A DNA stretch of 43,378 nt from Clostridia bacterium (GTDB taxonomy: Bacteria; Bacillota_A; Clostridia; Oscillospirales; Acutalibacteraceae), in NCBI GenBank assembly GCA_009930155.1, contig RZYX01000007.1:1-43378 (forward strand), written 5' to 3'. How positions within the stretch are numbered: position 1 is the stretch's first letter; each line of letters begins with the position of its first letter. Under the pieces are notes generated by a model. It did no database searches. It was not told the DNA's origin and saw nothing but the letters and a program-made list of their open reading frames with translations. The translations under genes were made by a program, and so were the position numbers. Positions 26,546-34,251 of the stretch are shown one piece after another.

Positions 26546-26569
26546 GCAGACACCCCCAGCACAACGATT

Positions 26570-26600
26570 AAAAGGCGGGGAAGGAATTCCTTCTCCACCT
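26570..26600 (-). terminator. terminator after rpmF
   Basis: Leftward, GGTGGAGAAGG-AATT-CCTTCCCCGCC forms a stem with one mismatch and is followed by TTTT. Confidence 0.75.
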
Positions 26601-26622
26601 CTAACTTCGGTTTAGAAAACAA

Positions 26623-26805
26623 TTATATGTCCTTCTTGATAACCTGCTTGCCATTGTAAAAACCGCAAGCGGAGCAAACTATATGTGCTCTCTTATATTC
26701 CCCACACTGAGGACATTTAACAATCGTAGGTGCAGAGATTTTCCAAACACTGGAACGCCTCTTATCACGCCTTGCTTTTGAAACTCTTCTTTTTGGTACT
26801 GCCAT
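26623..26805 (-). CDS. rpmF: 50S ribosomal protein L32
   Basis: The 60-residue protein begins MAVPKRRVSKARRDKRRSS, the L32 signature. Two cysteine pairs (C31-X2-C34 and C44-X2-C47) mark the zinc-containing form of the protein. GGGAGG lies 7 bases before the ATG. It follows the YceD-like gene on the same strand, the common yceD-rpmF pairing. Confidence 0.97.
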   Translation of the reverse strand: MAVPKRRVSKARRDKRRSSVWKISAPTIVKCPQCGEYKRAHIVCSACGFYNGKQVIKKDI

Positions 26806-26840
26806 ATCAGCACCTCCCTATCATACTAAAAAAATAACTC

Positions 26841-27338
26841 TTATTTATCCAAAAGTTGCTGCAAAGCTTCAAGACGAGGGTCTATAGGCTTTTTACAACT
26901 GCAGGAACCATCATTAAAATTTGTGCCACAGATTGAACAAATACCTTTACAATCATCCTTGCACAAAAATTTTGAGGGCAGATAAAGTAAAATGTCCTCA
27001 TACACAAGCTCGTCCAAATTAAGCCTCATTGACGGAACAACAGTGAATTTATCATTATTGTCGTCGTTAAGTTCTGTTACAAGAATATGACTTAAAGGAA
27101 TCTTGTAATTTTTTGTAACCAATTTTGCACAACGGTCACATCCAGATGAATACTCAAACTCTGCCTGTGCTATTACGCTAACTATGCCTGTACTATTTTT
27201 GACTTCCCCCGTAACCTTTATAGGAGATGAAATCGGGTGAATACCGCCAACTTCATAATCAGACATATCAAAGCTATGCTCAATTGGCAACTGTGAGCCC
27301 ACATTGTTGAAAATCTGTTCAAGCTCTAAAAAAAACAT
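26841..27338 (-). CDS. yceD: YceD/DUF177 family protein
   Basis: This is the conserved partner of L32 in most bacteria; in other organisms it has been linked to 23S rRNA maturation. It starts MFFLELEQIFNN and has the strand-rich centre GEVKNSTGIVSVIAQAEFEY, then CDRC, and a C-terminal cysteine cluster (CKDDCKGICSICGTNFNDGS, then CSC) that probably binds metal. The frame opens at 27380, but GAGGTGG lies 3 bases before the ATG at 27338, where homologues begin, giving 165 residues. Confidence 0.9.
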   Translation of the reverse strand: MFFLELEQIFNNVGSQLPIEHSFDMSDYEVGGIHPISSPIKVTGEVKNSTGIVSVIAQAEFEYSSGCDRCAKLVTKNYKIPLSHILVTELNDDNNDKFTVVPSMRLNLDELVYEDILLYLPSKFLCKDDCKGICSICGTNFNDGSCSCKKPIDPRLEALQQLLDK

Positions 27339-27442
27339 AATCCACCTCACGAAGCATATAACATAATAACATATGCACAAAATATTATATAGCCCCTAAG
27401 TCTCTTTGTCAACAAAAAAATACTAATAGCTATAAATTTTTC

Positions 27443-27462
27443 GGCGGGGTAGCACCCCCGCC
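27443..27462. terminator. GC-rich hairpin before the P-loop gene's 3' end
   Basis: GGCGGGG and CCCCGCC arms enclose a short loop. The T-run expected on the leftward strand is absent (GAAAAATTT follows), so termination is only probable. Confidence 0.5.
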
Positions 27463-27482
27463 AAGTTATATTATGTACTTAA

Positions 27483-27899
27483 TTAGATTTTTTGGCAGAA
27501 ATCAAAGATTTCCTTTGGTAATTCTGCTTCATCTGCTGAGATTGTAAATGTAAATCTTGTTTCTGTTGCATTTGCAAGAAGACTTACCTTCTCTAAAAAC
27601 TCTGCAAGCTGTGCAAAATCATCTCCGCCTATTTTGAGTGTTGTGTCTGCGAGGATGTCCGTTATGTCATTGTCGCCAGCACAAATGCCGCTAACAAAGC
27701 CATAGTATGCGTCAAAACCGTGTATTCCAAATGCCTCAGACGAAACAAGGCGTGCACGAGAAGTAACATCATAAGTGAGTTTTGGCTTTTTTTCAATACA
27801 AATTACATTTCCTTTTGAATTTTCTACAGCATTATTAACTTCGTTGATAAGGTGCTTTGTCTTTCCTGTACCTTTGTGTCCAATTATAAGAGATACCAT
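27483..27899 (-). CDS. small P-loop ATP-binding protein of unknown function
   Basis: The 138-residue protein begins with the Walker A loop SLIIGHKGTGKTKHLINEVN. Nothing else that I recognise follows: there is no obvious Walker B DEAD/DExH, no zinc site and no membrane segment. Similar short clostridial proteins are sometimes labelled 'PilT-like', which I would not adopt because no pilus gene is present. The start ATG has GGGGGAG 5 bases ahead. It lies between pgi and the yceD-rpmF pair with its own hairpin downstream. Confidence 0.75.
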   Translation of the reverse strand: MVSLIIGHKGTGKTKHLINEVNNAVENSKGNVICIEKKPKLTYDVTSRARLVSSEAFGIHGFDAYYGFVSGICAGDNDITDILADTTLKIGGDDFAQLAEFLEKVSLLANATETRFTFTISADEAELPKEIFDFCQKI

Positions 27900-27955
27900 A
27901 AAATCTCCCCCTGTGATTATATATTTATTCCCGCAAAATGCGGTAATTTACTAAA

Positions 27956-29305
27956 TTAACCTTCTATGCCAAGCCTTTTTTCAAGCTCTGCTTTTTGCTG
28001 TTCATATCCAGCCTTACCAAGAAGTGCAAACATATTCTTTTTATAACTTTCAACTCCAGGTTGATTAAAGGGATTAACTCCTAAAATATAGCCTGAAATC
28101 GCACAAGCTTTTTCAAAGAAATAGATAAGATAGCCAAGCTCACGCTCTGTCATCTCCTCAACCTCAAGAACTATATTAGGCACTCCACCGTCATTATGTG
28201 CAAGTACTGTGCCCTCAAATGCTTTACGATTAACAAATGACATTTCTTTACCTGCTAAGAAGTTAAGACCATCTGTGTTCGCCTCATCAAAACCTATTAT
28301 AAACTCTTTATTTGGCTTTTTAAAAGTTACAACGGTTTCAAAAAGCTTGCGTTCACCATCCTGAATATACTGGCCAAGTGAATGGAGGTCAGTTGAAAAC
28401 ACTGCGGATGCTGGAAAAATCCCTTTGCCATCCTTGCCTTCACTCTCTCCAAAAAGTTGCTTAAACCATTCATTCATCATAACATAAGACGGCTCATAAC
28501 TAACCATCATTTCGATTGTTTTTCCCTGTCTATAAAGGATATTACGAATTGCTGAGTATTTGTAACAATCATTCTTTTCAATATCTGTTATTGAAAGTTC
28601 ATGTTGTGCGTCAAGTGCACCTTGCATAAGAGCGTCTAAATCCATGCCTGAAACTGCAATTGGCAAAAGACCAACCGCTGTAAGAACAGAATATCTGCCA
28701 CCAACATCATCAGGAACTACAAAAGTTTCAAATCCTTCTGCATCTGACAAAGCTTTAAGAGTGCCTTTTTCTTTATCTGTTGTTACAAAAATTCGTTCTG
28801 CTGCTTTTTGTTTGCCATATTTTTTAACAAGCATTTCACGAAAAACACGGAACGCAATCGCTGGCTCTGTTGTTGTGCCAGACTTTGAAATAACATTTAT
28901 ACAAAAGTCCCTGTCTTCACAGATACTTATGATGTCGTTTAGTGATGTTGAACTTATACTATTTCCTGCAAAGTAAATGTCGGGCGTGTCTTTTTTAAGT
29001 GCGTTATAGTTTGCAGATTTTACAAACTCTATTGCTGCTCTTGCACCAAGATAAGAGCCGCCAATACCAATTACTATAAGCAAATCGCTAGTATCTTTAA
29101 TCTTTTGAGCTGCTTGCTTTATTCTTAAAAACTCATTCTTATCATAATCACTAGGCAATGTTAGCCATCCAATATAATCGCTGCCTGCACCTTTTCCAGA
29201 ATGCAAAAGTTCGTGAGCCTTTGTTACCTCTTCCTGCATTGTCAAAAGACTCTGACTATCAAAGAAACTGCCAAGATAACTGCTATTTAAATGTGTGCCC
29301 ACCAT
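27956..29305 (-). CDS. pgi: glucose-6-phosphate isomerase
   Basis: It interconverts glucose-6-phosphate and fructose-6-phosphate in glycolysis and gluconeogenesis. The Firmicute-type short form (449 residues) has [20 protein letters not shown], the sugar-phosphate loop [36 protein letters not shown], and the C-terminal active-site region [20 protein letters not shown]. The frame opens at 29356, but AGGAG lies 5 bases before the ATG at 29305, where family members begin. It has its own promoter and a terminator-like hairpin in the leader. Confidence 0.96.
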   Translation of the reverse strand: MVGTHLNSSYLGSFFDSQSLLTMQEEVTKAHELLHSGKGAGSDYIGWLTLPSDYDKNEFLRIKQAAQKIKDTSDLLIVIGIGGSYLGARAAIEFVKSANYNALKKDTPDIYFAGNSISSTSLNDIISICEDRDFCINVISKSGTTTEPAIAFRVFREMLVKKYGKQKAAERIFVTTDKEKGTLKALSDAEGFETFVVPDDVGGRYSVLTAVGLLPIAVSGMDLDALMQGALDAQHELSITDIEKNDCYKYSAIRNILYRQGKTIEMMVSYEPSYVMMNEWFKQLFGESEGKDGKGIFPASAVFSTDLHSLGQYIQDGERKLFETVVTFKKPNKEFIIGFDEANTDGLNFLAGKEMSFVNRKAFEGTVLAHNDGGVPNIVLEVEEMTERELGYLIYFFEKACAISGYILGVNPFNQPGVESYKKNMFALLGKAGYEQQKAELEKRLGIEG

Positions 29306-29344
29306 AATCACTCCTATGAATATTGTTTGCAAGTTTGAAAATAA

Positions 29345-29374
29345 AAGAACGCCCATTTTGTTTTGCGAGCGTTA
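29345..29374 (-). promoter_or_regulatory. terminator-like hairpin in the pgi leader
   Basis: Leftward, AACGCTC and GGGCGTT arms enclose a 12-base loop and are followed by CTTTTATTTT. It starts about 15 bases after the predicted transcription start and ends 40 bases before the pgi ATG. Confidence 0.5.
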
Positions 29375-29395
29375 CACCAATGATTTTATATTTAT

Positions 29396-29424
29396 ATTTT
29401 AACCTAACTTCATCATTATTTCAA
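29396..29424 (-). promoter_or_regulatory. sigma-A promoter of pgi
   Basis: Leftward -35 TTGAAA, 17-base spacer and -10 TAAAAT, giving a start near 29389. Confidence 0.6.
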
Positions 29425-29474
29425 GCAAATTAATAGGTAAAAACAAAATTATTATTTAACAGCCAATTTATAAC

Positions 29475-29532
29475 CTAACAGCGTGTATTTAATGTATATA
29501 TAAGCTACTATATATTAAATCCACACCGTTAG
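29475..29532. repeat. 58-base imperfect palindrome between pgi and glnN
   Basis: CTAACAGCGTGTATTTAATG opens the left arm (29475) and ATTAAATCCACACCGTTAG closes the right arm (29532). They match along about 24 positions with a few mismatches and a bulge. No T-run follows. It lies upstream of the pgi promoter in a gap of 800 bases (29306-30107) without a convincing gene. Confidence 0.65.
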
Positions 29533-29937
29533 AATAGCATATTCTTTGTAAAACGATATGGAAATCATTAAAATTTATTTTATTTAAGAAATTAATTCGA
29601 GCATTGTTATACTTATAAAACTAAATAAATCAAATCAATTAAGAATCAAGCCAACACTTCTACCCCAATATTTTTCGTGAGTACTAAATATATTCTGTAC
29701 AACTTCTTTTTATCTTTCTTAAATACATTGCTTGTTTTTTTATTTATTTGTTATTATACCATCTTACATAGCATGACTGCAAGCATCTGTTTTATTTTAA
29801 CACATTTTAACACATTATTATTTTTCTACTATTATATAGTTTCCCCATTCATTTTAAAATATAACACATATACTACTTTTAAAATATTTTTAATCATACT
29901 TATATTTATTATTTGCAATGAATTTTATTAAAACATA

Positions 29938-29966
29938 TTGACATATCATTGCTTTACATTTATACT
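29938..29966 (+). promoter_or_regulatory. near-consensus sigma-A promoter of glnN
   Basis: TTGACA and TATACT are separated by exactly 17 bases. The -35 is perfect. It predicts a start near 29973 and a leader of about 135 bases. Confidence 0.75.
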
Positions 29967-29977
29967 ACTCTTTGTAA

Positions 29978-30013
29978 AAAGGGCGCTGTGAGTTTAGGCT
30001 CACGACGCCCTTT
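29978..30013 (+). promoter_or_regulatory. hairpin at the 5' end of the glnN leader
   Basis: AAAGGGCG..GTGAG and CTCAC..CGCCCTTT form an 8+5 pair stem with a small internal loop. It begins about 5 bases after the predicted start and is followed by TTTAATATC, a poor T-run. Confidence 0.6.
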
Positions 30014-30107
30014 AATATCTAATTAATATTATTAAATTCAGCGGTTTTTAGCAATCAAAATATGTTATTATATTGTTTATAATGCAAAACTTAAGGAGGC
30101 AATTAAA

Positions 30108-32216
30108 ATGGAAAACAATCTTGTTCTAAATGTGCCAGAAATCTTTGGTAGCATGGTATTCAACGATAGCGTTATGAAGGAAAAACTACCAGAAGAAACT
30201 TATGAGTCTATAAAAAAGTCCGTTAAAGAGGGCACTCATCTTGATAAAGATATTGCTAACACTGTTGCAAACGCAATGAAAAACTGGGCAGTGGAAAAAG
30301 GCGTTACGCATTATACCCACTGGTTCCAACCTATGACAGGAATCACAGCTGAGAAGCATGACAGCTTTATAACTCCTACTTCTGATGGTCATGTTATCAT
30401 GGACTTTTCAGGCAAGGAACTTATAAAGAGTGAACCTGACGCTTCAAGCTTTCCTTCAGGTGGTTTGCGCGCAACCTTTGAAGCTAGAGGTTACACAGCA
30501 TGGGACCCAACATCTTATGCATTTATCAAGGATGAAACTCTTTGTATTCCCTCTGTGTTCTGCTCTTATGGTGGACAAATTTTAGATAAAAAAACCCCTC
30601 TTCTTCGCTCAATTGAAGCAATTGATAAACACGCAATGCGTATTATTAAGCTTTTTGGAAACCCTACAAATGCAAAGCATGTTCTTGCAACCGTTGGTGC
30701 TGAGCAGGAATATTTTCTTATAGATAAAGAACTTTTCAATGAGCGTGAGGACCTTATCATCTGTGGTAGAACTTTGTTTGGCTCAAAGCCACCAAAGGGT
30801 CAAGAAATGGAAGATCATTACTTTGGTATAATCAAACCACGTGTTGCATCATTTATGAGAGATCTTGACATTGAGCTTTGGAAACTTGGTGTTCTTTCTA
30901 AAACAAAACATAATGAAGTTGCTCCATCACAACATGAGCTTGCACCAATATATTCCCCAATAAATATCGCAACTGACCAAAATCAATTAACAATGGAAAC
31001 AATGAAAAAAGTTGCAACAAAGCATGGCCTTGCTTGCCTTCTTCACGAAAAACCATTTGCAGGCGTTAACGGAAGTGGAAAACACAACAACTGGTCAATC
31101 AGCACCGACACAGGCATAAATCTATTTGAGCCTAGCGACTCACCTATGGAAAATTCACAGTTTCTTTTGTTCCTTGCTGCTGTTGTTAAAGGTGTTGATG
31201 AGTATCAAGACTTACTTCGTGTTGCTGTTACGGGTGCAGGAAACGACCATCGTCTCGGTGCTAACGAAGCACCTCCAGCTATTGTTTCTATGTTCCTTGG
31301 TGAGGAACTTGATAGTATAATTAAATCCATTCAAAATGACGAAGTATATGTTCAAAAAGACAAGCAAGTTATGAAGTCTGGTGTTTCAACCACCCCAAGA
31401 TTTGCAAAAGATACCACAGACCGTAACCGCACTTCACCTTTTGCTTTCACAGGAAATAAATTTGAGTTTAGAATGCTTGGTTCGACCGCATCTATTGCTT
31501 GCCCTAACACTATTCTTAATGCAATCCTTGCTGACCAACTTTCACAGTTTGCTGATATTCTTGAAAATTCAGATGACTTTGATTCAGAACTACACAAACT
31601 TATTAAAACTACATTTATTAAGCACAGCAGAATTATATTTAACGGAAACAATTATTCTGACGAGTGGGTTGTAGAGGCTGAAAGGCGTGGGCTTCTTAAT
31701 CTTCGTACAACTCCTGAGGCTCTTCCATATTATATAAATAAAAAGAATGTTGAATTGTTTGAGCGTCACCATATTTACACAGAAGAAGAACTTTCCTCAA
31801 GATACGAAATTCTTATGGACAACTACTGTAAGATAATTCATATTGAAGCACTTACCATGCTTGAGATGGTTAAAAAATGTATTTTCCCTTCCATTTGTGC
31901 TTATATGAACGAGCTTGGCAGTACAGCTGCCAACAAAAAAGCCGTTGTTAGCGACCTTGCTTGCGAACTTGAAATTAATCTTATCAAAAAAATGTCCGCT
32001 TTAAGCGATAGCCTTTATAAAAAATGTTCAACTCTGGAATCCAATATTTTGGATGTTGATGAAGATTCAGATATTAAAACAAAAGCTCTCTACTATAAAG
32101 ATGTTGTCTTTGTAGCTATGCAGGAAATGCGTGCGGTTGCAGATGAGCTAGAAACAATTACAGCTCAAGCCTATTGGCCTTTCCCTTCTTACACTCAACT
32201 TCTTTACGGAGTATAA
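30108..32216 (+). CDS. glnN: type III glutamine synthetase
   Basis: It makes glutamine from glutamate, ammonia and ATP. At 702 residues it is the long GSIII type of clostridia, Bacteroidetes and cyanobacteria rather than the 440-470-residue GSI. It shows the GSIII N-terminal domain (VPEIFGSMVFND), the metal-binding motif VGAEQEYFLIDKE, EVAPSQHELAPIY, the ATP-site motif VNGSGKHNNWSIST, LGANEAPPAIVSMF, and the C-terminal extension of the type. AAGGAGG lies 7 bases before the ATG. It is monocistronic, between a strong promoter and a strong terminator. Confidence 0.97.
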   Translation: MENNLVLNVPEIFGSMVFNDSVMKEKLPEETYESIKKSVKEGTHLDKDIANTVANAMKNWAVEKGVTHYTHWFQPMTGITAEKHDSFITPTSDGHVIMDFSGKELIKSEPDASSFPSGGLRATFEARGYTAWDPTSYAFIKDETLCIPSVFCSYGGQILDKKTPLLRSIEAIDKHAMRIIKLFGNPTNAKHVLATVGAEQEYFLIDKELFNEREDLIICGRTLFGSKPPKGQEMEDHYFGIIKPRVASFMRDLDIELWKLGVLSKTKHNEVAPSQHELAPIYSPINIATDQNQLTMETMKKVATKHGLACLLHEKPFAGVNGSGKHNNWSISTDTGINLFEPSDSPMENSQFLLFLAAVVKGVDEYQDLLRVAVTGAGNDHRLGANEAPPAIVSMFLGEELDSIIKSIQNDEVYVQKDKQVMKSGVSTTPRFAKDTTDRNRTSPFAFTGNKFEFRMLGSTASIACPNTILNAILADQLSQFADILENSDDFDSELHKLIKTTFIKHSRIIFNGNNYSDEWVVEAERRGLLNLRTTPEALPYYINKKNVELFERHHIYTEEELSSRYEILMDNYCKIIHIEALTMLEMVKKCIFPSICAYMNELGSTAANKKAVVSDLACELEINLIKKMSALSDSLYKKCSTLESNILDVDEDSDIKTKALYYKDVVFVAMQEMRAVADELETITAQAYWPFPSYTQLLYGV

Positions 32217-32232
32217 GTTTATAATTTAACGC

Positions 32233-32267
32233 AAAAAAACAGAGCGGTTATTCCGCTCTGTTTTTTT
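32233..32267. terminator. bidirectional terminator after glnN
   Basis: AAAACAGAGCGG and CCGCTCTGTTTT form a perfect stem with a 5-base loop and A/T runs on both flanks. The converging gene ends in the tail. Confidence 0.92.
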
Positions 32268-32712
32268 ATCCAAGATATTGCTTCATTCTTTGTACATTAT
32301 TTTCTTCTATTCCAATAAGATCTTGACCAAGATTTTTTGCTTCTTTAGGTATATCCGAATATTCTCTAAGTGTACGAGACATATCTATAACACCCATCAT
32401 ACTTCCCTGTATCATCATTTCTGCAATATGATCATTGCTTTTGTTTACAAGTGTGTTAAGTTTAACTCCTGACCAAACTCCCATCTGTGCTATTGGGCTT
32501 ACGCTCTTGGGCGTTTGACTATACTGTGCAAGCTGTGCAGATGCTTTGCTTGACAAATTTGAATACTGACTATGCTGTGTTTGTAAATCAGAAAGCATAT
32601 TAGGGTCTTCTATCTTATCTGCAAGATATCCTATAGATTCGCCACCCATTTGGGCATTCTCAAACACCTTGTTTAAAAACTCTACTTCTCTATTCTTACT
32701 ATCTTGTTGCAT
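32266..32712 (-). CDS. helical protein of unknown function
   Basis: This 148-residue soluble protein is rich in long amphipathic helices, glutamine and methionine (EFLNKVFENAQMGGESIGYL, then LQTQHSQYSNLSSKASAQL). The pattern suggests a four-helix bundle like the ferritin-like or DUF2383 type, but no metal-binding ExxH motif is present and I do not recognise the family. AAAGGAG lies 9 bases before the ATG at 32712; the frame opens 10 codons earlier without a ribosome site. It follows the tetR-type gene on the same strand, separated by a hairpin, and could share its message. Confidence 0.75.
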   Translation of the reverse strand: MQQDSKNREVEFLNKVFENAQMGGESIGYLADKIEDPNMLSDLQTQHSQYSNLSSKASAQLAQYSQTPKSVSPIAQMGVWSGVKLNTLVNKSNDHIAEMMIQGSMMGVIDMSRTLREYSDIPKEAKNLGQDLIGIEENNVQRMKQYLG

Positions 32713-32728
32713 TTTTATTATCTCCTTT

Positions 32729-32764
32729 AAAAAGATTTGCAAATATATTATTTGTAAAGTTTTT
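32729..32764 (-). terminator. weak hairpin after the TetR-type gene
   Basis: Leftward, CTTTACAAATA and TATTTGCAAA pair around a short AT loop and are followed by TCTTTTT. The stem is AT-rich. Confidence 0.4.
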
Positions 32765-32787
32765 AATTATATTCTGCAATAAGACTT

Positions 32788-33390
32788 TTAATTATAAACT
32801 TCAATCGAATTTTTATCTTCTAAAAAGTATGAACCATTAAGTATCATTTCTCTTATTAAATTTGAAAGCGTTTCTATATTTATCAAACAATCCTCATAAA
32901 TCCATTGTATTAAAACTCCTAATATACCAGAAGCAATAAAGCAAAAATGCATTTCATTTTCTTTTGCATTTTCCTTTTTATATATTGTTTTCCAATAAAT
33001 CAAAACTTTTTCTTTTAATATGTTTTTTATATTATTTGCAAAAACCATATCACCATTTTTCCCAAGCAAAATATTTAATATTTCACGATTTTCATTAAAA
33101 AAACAACATATATCAAAAATGAGAGGATACATTGTTCTTTTTATTTTTTCTGCAGAATGAAAATCTAAAATATCATAAAGCTCATCCACAAGCCCTGCTT
33201 CAATCTGCCTACGCATATCATATATATCTGAATAATGCAAATAAAAAGTTCCCCTATTTACTTTTGCAAGATTGCTAATTTCTATGACTGTTATTTCTGT
33301 AAAATCTTTCTGAGTCATAAGATTAATGAAGGCGGCACACAACTGTTTTTTCGTCCTTATTGAACGGCGATCTTCTGTTTTTAATGCCAT
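32788..33390 (-). CDS. TetR/AcrR family transcriptional regulator
   Basis: This is a probable dimeric repressor. The N-terminal helix-turn-helix reads FTEITVIEISNLAKVNRGTF, then YLHYSDIYDM (about residues 30-58), the TetR recognition-helix pattern. The C-terminal ligand-binding domain is of the TetR_C_8-like (DhaS) kind with an aromatic-rich end. GGGAGG lies 7 bases before the ATG at 33390 (200 residues); the open frame extends 13 codons further. The gene is divergent from queT. A perfect 20-base palindrome covers its own -10, which suggests autorepression. Confidence 0.88.
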   Translation of the reverse strand: MALKTEDRRSIRTKKQLCAAFINLMTQKDFTEITVIEISNLAKVNRGTFYLHYSDIYDMRRQIEAGLVDELYDILDFHSAEKIKRTMYPLIFDICCFFNENREILNILLGKNGDMVFANNIKNILKEKVLIYWKTIYKKENAKENEMHFCFIASGILGVLIQWIYEDCLINIETLSNLIREMILNGSYFLEDKNSIEVYN

Positions 33391-33440
33391 ATTAAAGCCT
33401 CCCTTTCTAATATTAAAAATTAACAACAAGATTTATTTTC

Positions 33441-33478
33441 TATAATATAATTATATTATAACAACAAAAAATAGTCAA
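33441..33478 (-). promoter_or_regulatory. tetR promoter with overlapping 20-base palindrome
   Basis: Leftward -35 TTGACT (33473-33478) and -10 TATAAT (33450-33455) are 17 bases apart. TATAATATAATTATATTATA (33441-33460) is a perfect palindrome lying across the -10: a candidate operator for the TetR protein. Confidence 0.55.
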
Positions 33479-33501
33479 CAGAGCTTATATATGCTTTGGT
33501 A

Positions 33502-33530
33502 TTGATTTTTGAAAATATTAGTGTTAATAT
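33502..33530 (+). promoter_or_regulatory. sigma-A promoter of queT
   Basis: TTGATT and TAATAT are 17 bases apart. The predicted start (about 33537) falls on the first base of the preQ1-I stem. Confidence 0.6.
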
Positions 33531-33537
33531 TTTATTT

Positions 33538-33579
33538 GTCAGTTCGTAACCATCCTGACATTAAACAAAACTATGGAGG
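33538..33579 (+). promoter_or_regulatory. preQ1-I riboswitch controlling queT translation
   Basis: The P1 stem is GTCAG (33538-33542) and CTGAC (33555-33559) around loop TTCGTAACCATC. The A-rich tail ATTAAACAAAACTATGGAGG follows. Loop bases CCAT can pair with ATGG in the tail, giving the H-type pseudoknot of preQ1 class I. The tail ATGG includes the first bases of the Shine-Dalgarno GGAGG, so ligand binding would hide the ribosome site of queT. Layout agrees with the small known preQ1-I aptamers, and the gene behind it (QueT) fits the ligand. Confidence 0.8.
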
Positions 33580-33587
33580 AATTAAAA

Positions 33588-34106
33588 ATGAATAATGTTA
33601 ACAAAAGCACAAACCTTATCGTACACAGCGGTGTTATTGCCGCACTGTATGCATCACTCACTTATCTTTCTGCAATGCTTGGTCTTTCATACGGTCCTGT
33701 ACAATTTCGGATTTCAGAGGCACTAACTATTTTACCTGTATTTACTCCCGCTGCTATTCCTGGTCTTGTCATCGGTTGTTTTTTTGCAAATCTTGGTAGC
33801 CCGTATGGATTAGTTGATATTATTTGCGGAACACTAGCAACTCTTTTTGCAGCTATTTTCAGCCGATTAGTTCGTAAAATAAAATTTAAAGATTTTCCTT
33901 TTCTTGCTCCTCTTATGCCCGTTATCTTTAATTCTGTTATTATCGGTGCGGAAATTGCATACTTTTTGCCTAAAGGCGCAAGATGGATTGGCTTCGTTAC
34001 ATCCGCTCTACAAGTTGGAGTTGGTGAGTTAATAGTTTGCTATTTCTTTGGATTTTTACTCTTTAAATCAGTTAAATCTACTAGACTTGATAAAATTTTC
34101 GATTAA
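33588..34106 (+). CDS. queT: queuosine-precursor ECF transporter S component QueT
   Basis: This integral membrane protein of 172 residues has about six membrane segments. LIVHSGVIAALYASLTYLSA and YGPVQFRISEALTILPVFTP are the hallmark QueT motifs. As an S component it should bind a queuosine precursor and work with shared ECF energy-coupling subunits encoded elsewhere. GGAGG lies 8 bases before the ATG at 33588; an earlier in-frame ATG at 33573 overlaps that site and is not used. The preQ1-I aptamer in the leader supports the substrate assignment. Confidence 0.93.
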   Translation: MNNVNKSTNLIVHSGVIAALYASLTYLSAMLGLSYGPVQFRISEALTILPVFTPAAIPGLVIGCFFANLGSPYGLVDIICGTLATLFAAIFSRLVRKIKFKDFPFLAPLMPVIFNSVIIGAEIAYFLPKGARWIGFVTSALQVGVGELIVCYFFGFLLFKSVKSTRLDKIFD

Positions 34107-34166
34107 ATTTAAAGCAAGAAATAAGCGATTTTAATTATATTTAGCTTCATAATATTTAACAATAGC

Positions 34167-34208
34167 AAATCCACCTATGGTTTCTTTCTACCATAGGTGG
34201 ATTTTTTT
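34167..34208 (+). terminator. terminator of queT
   Basis: AAATCCACCTATGG and CCATAGGTGGATTT form a long perfect stem with a loop of about 9 bases, followed by a T-run. Confidence 0.92.
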
Positions 34209-34251
34209 GTTCTTATTAAGTCTGTTTATAATCACAGATATTTTTTTGCTT

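Noticed and set aside
29677..29931. 84-residue + strand ORF rich in Phe, Ile and Tyr
   Set aside because: It starts with GTG without a ribosome site, lies in very AT-rich DNA, and its hydrophobic composition is what AT-rich chance frames give. No homology recognised.
30055..30083. second glnN promoter (TATAAT at 30078-30083)
   Set aside because: There is no matching -35 and the start would fall on the ribosome site; the upstream promoter is far better.
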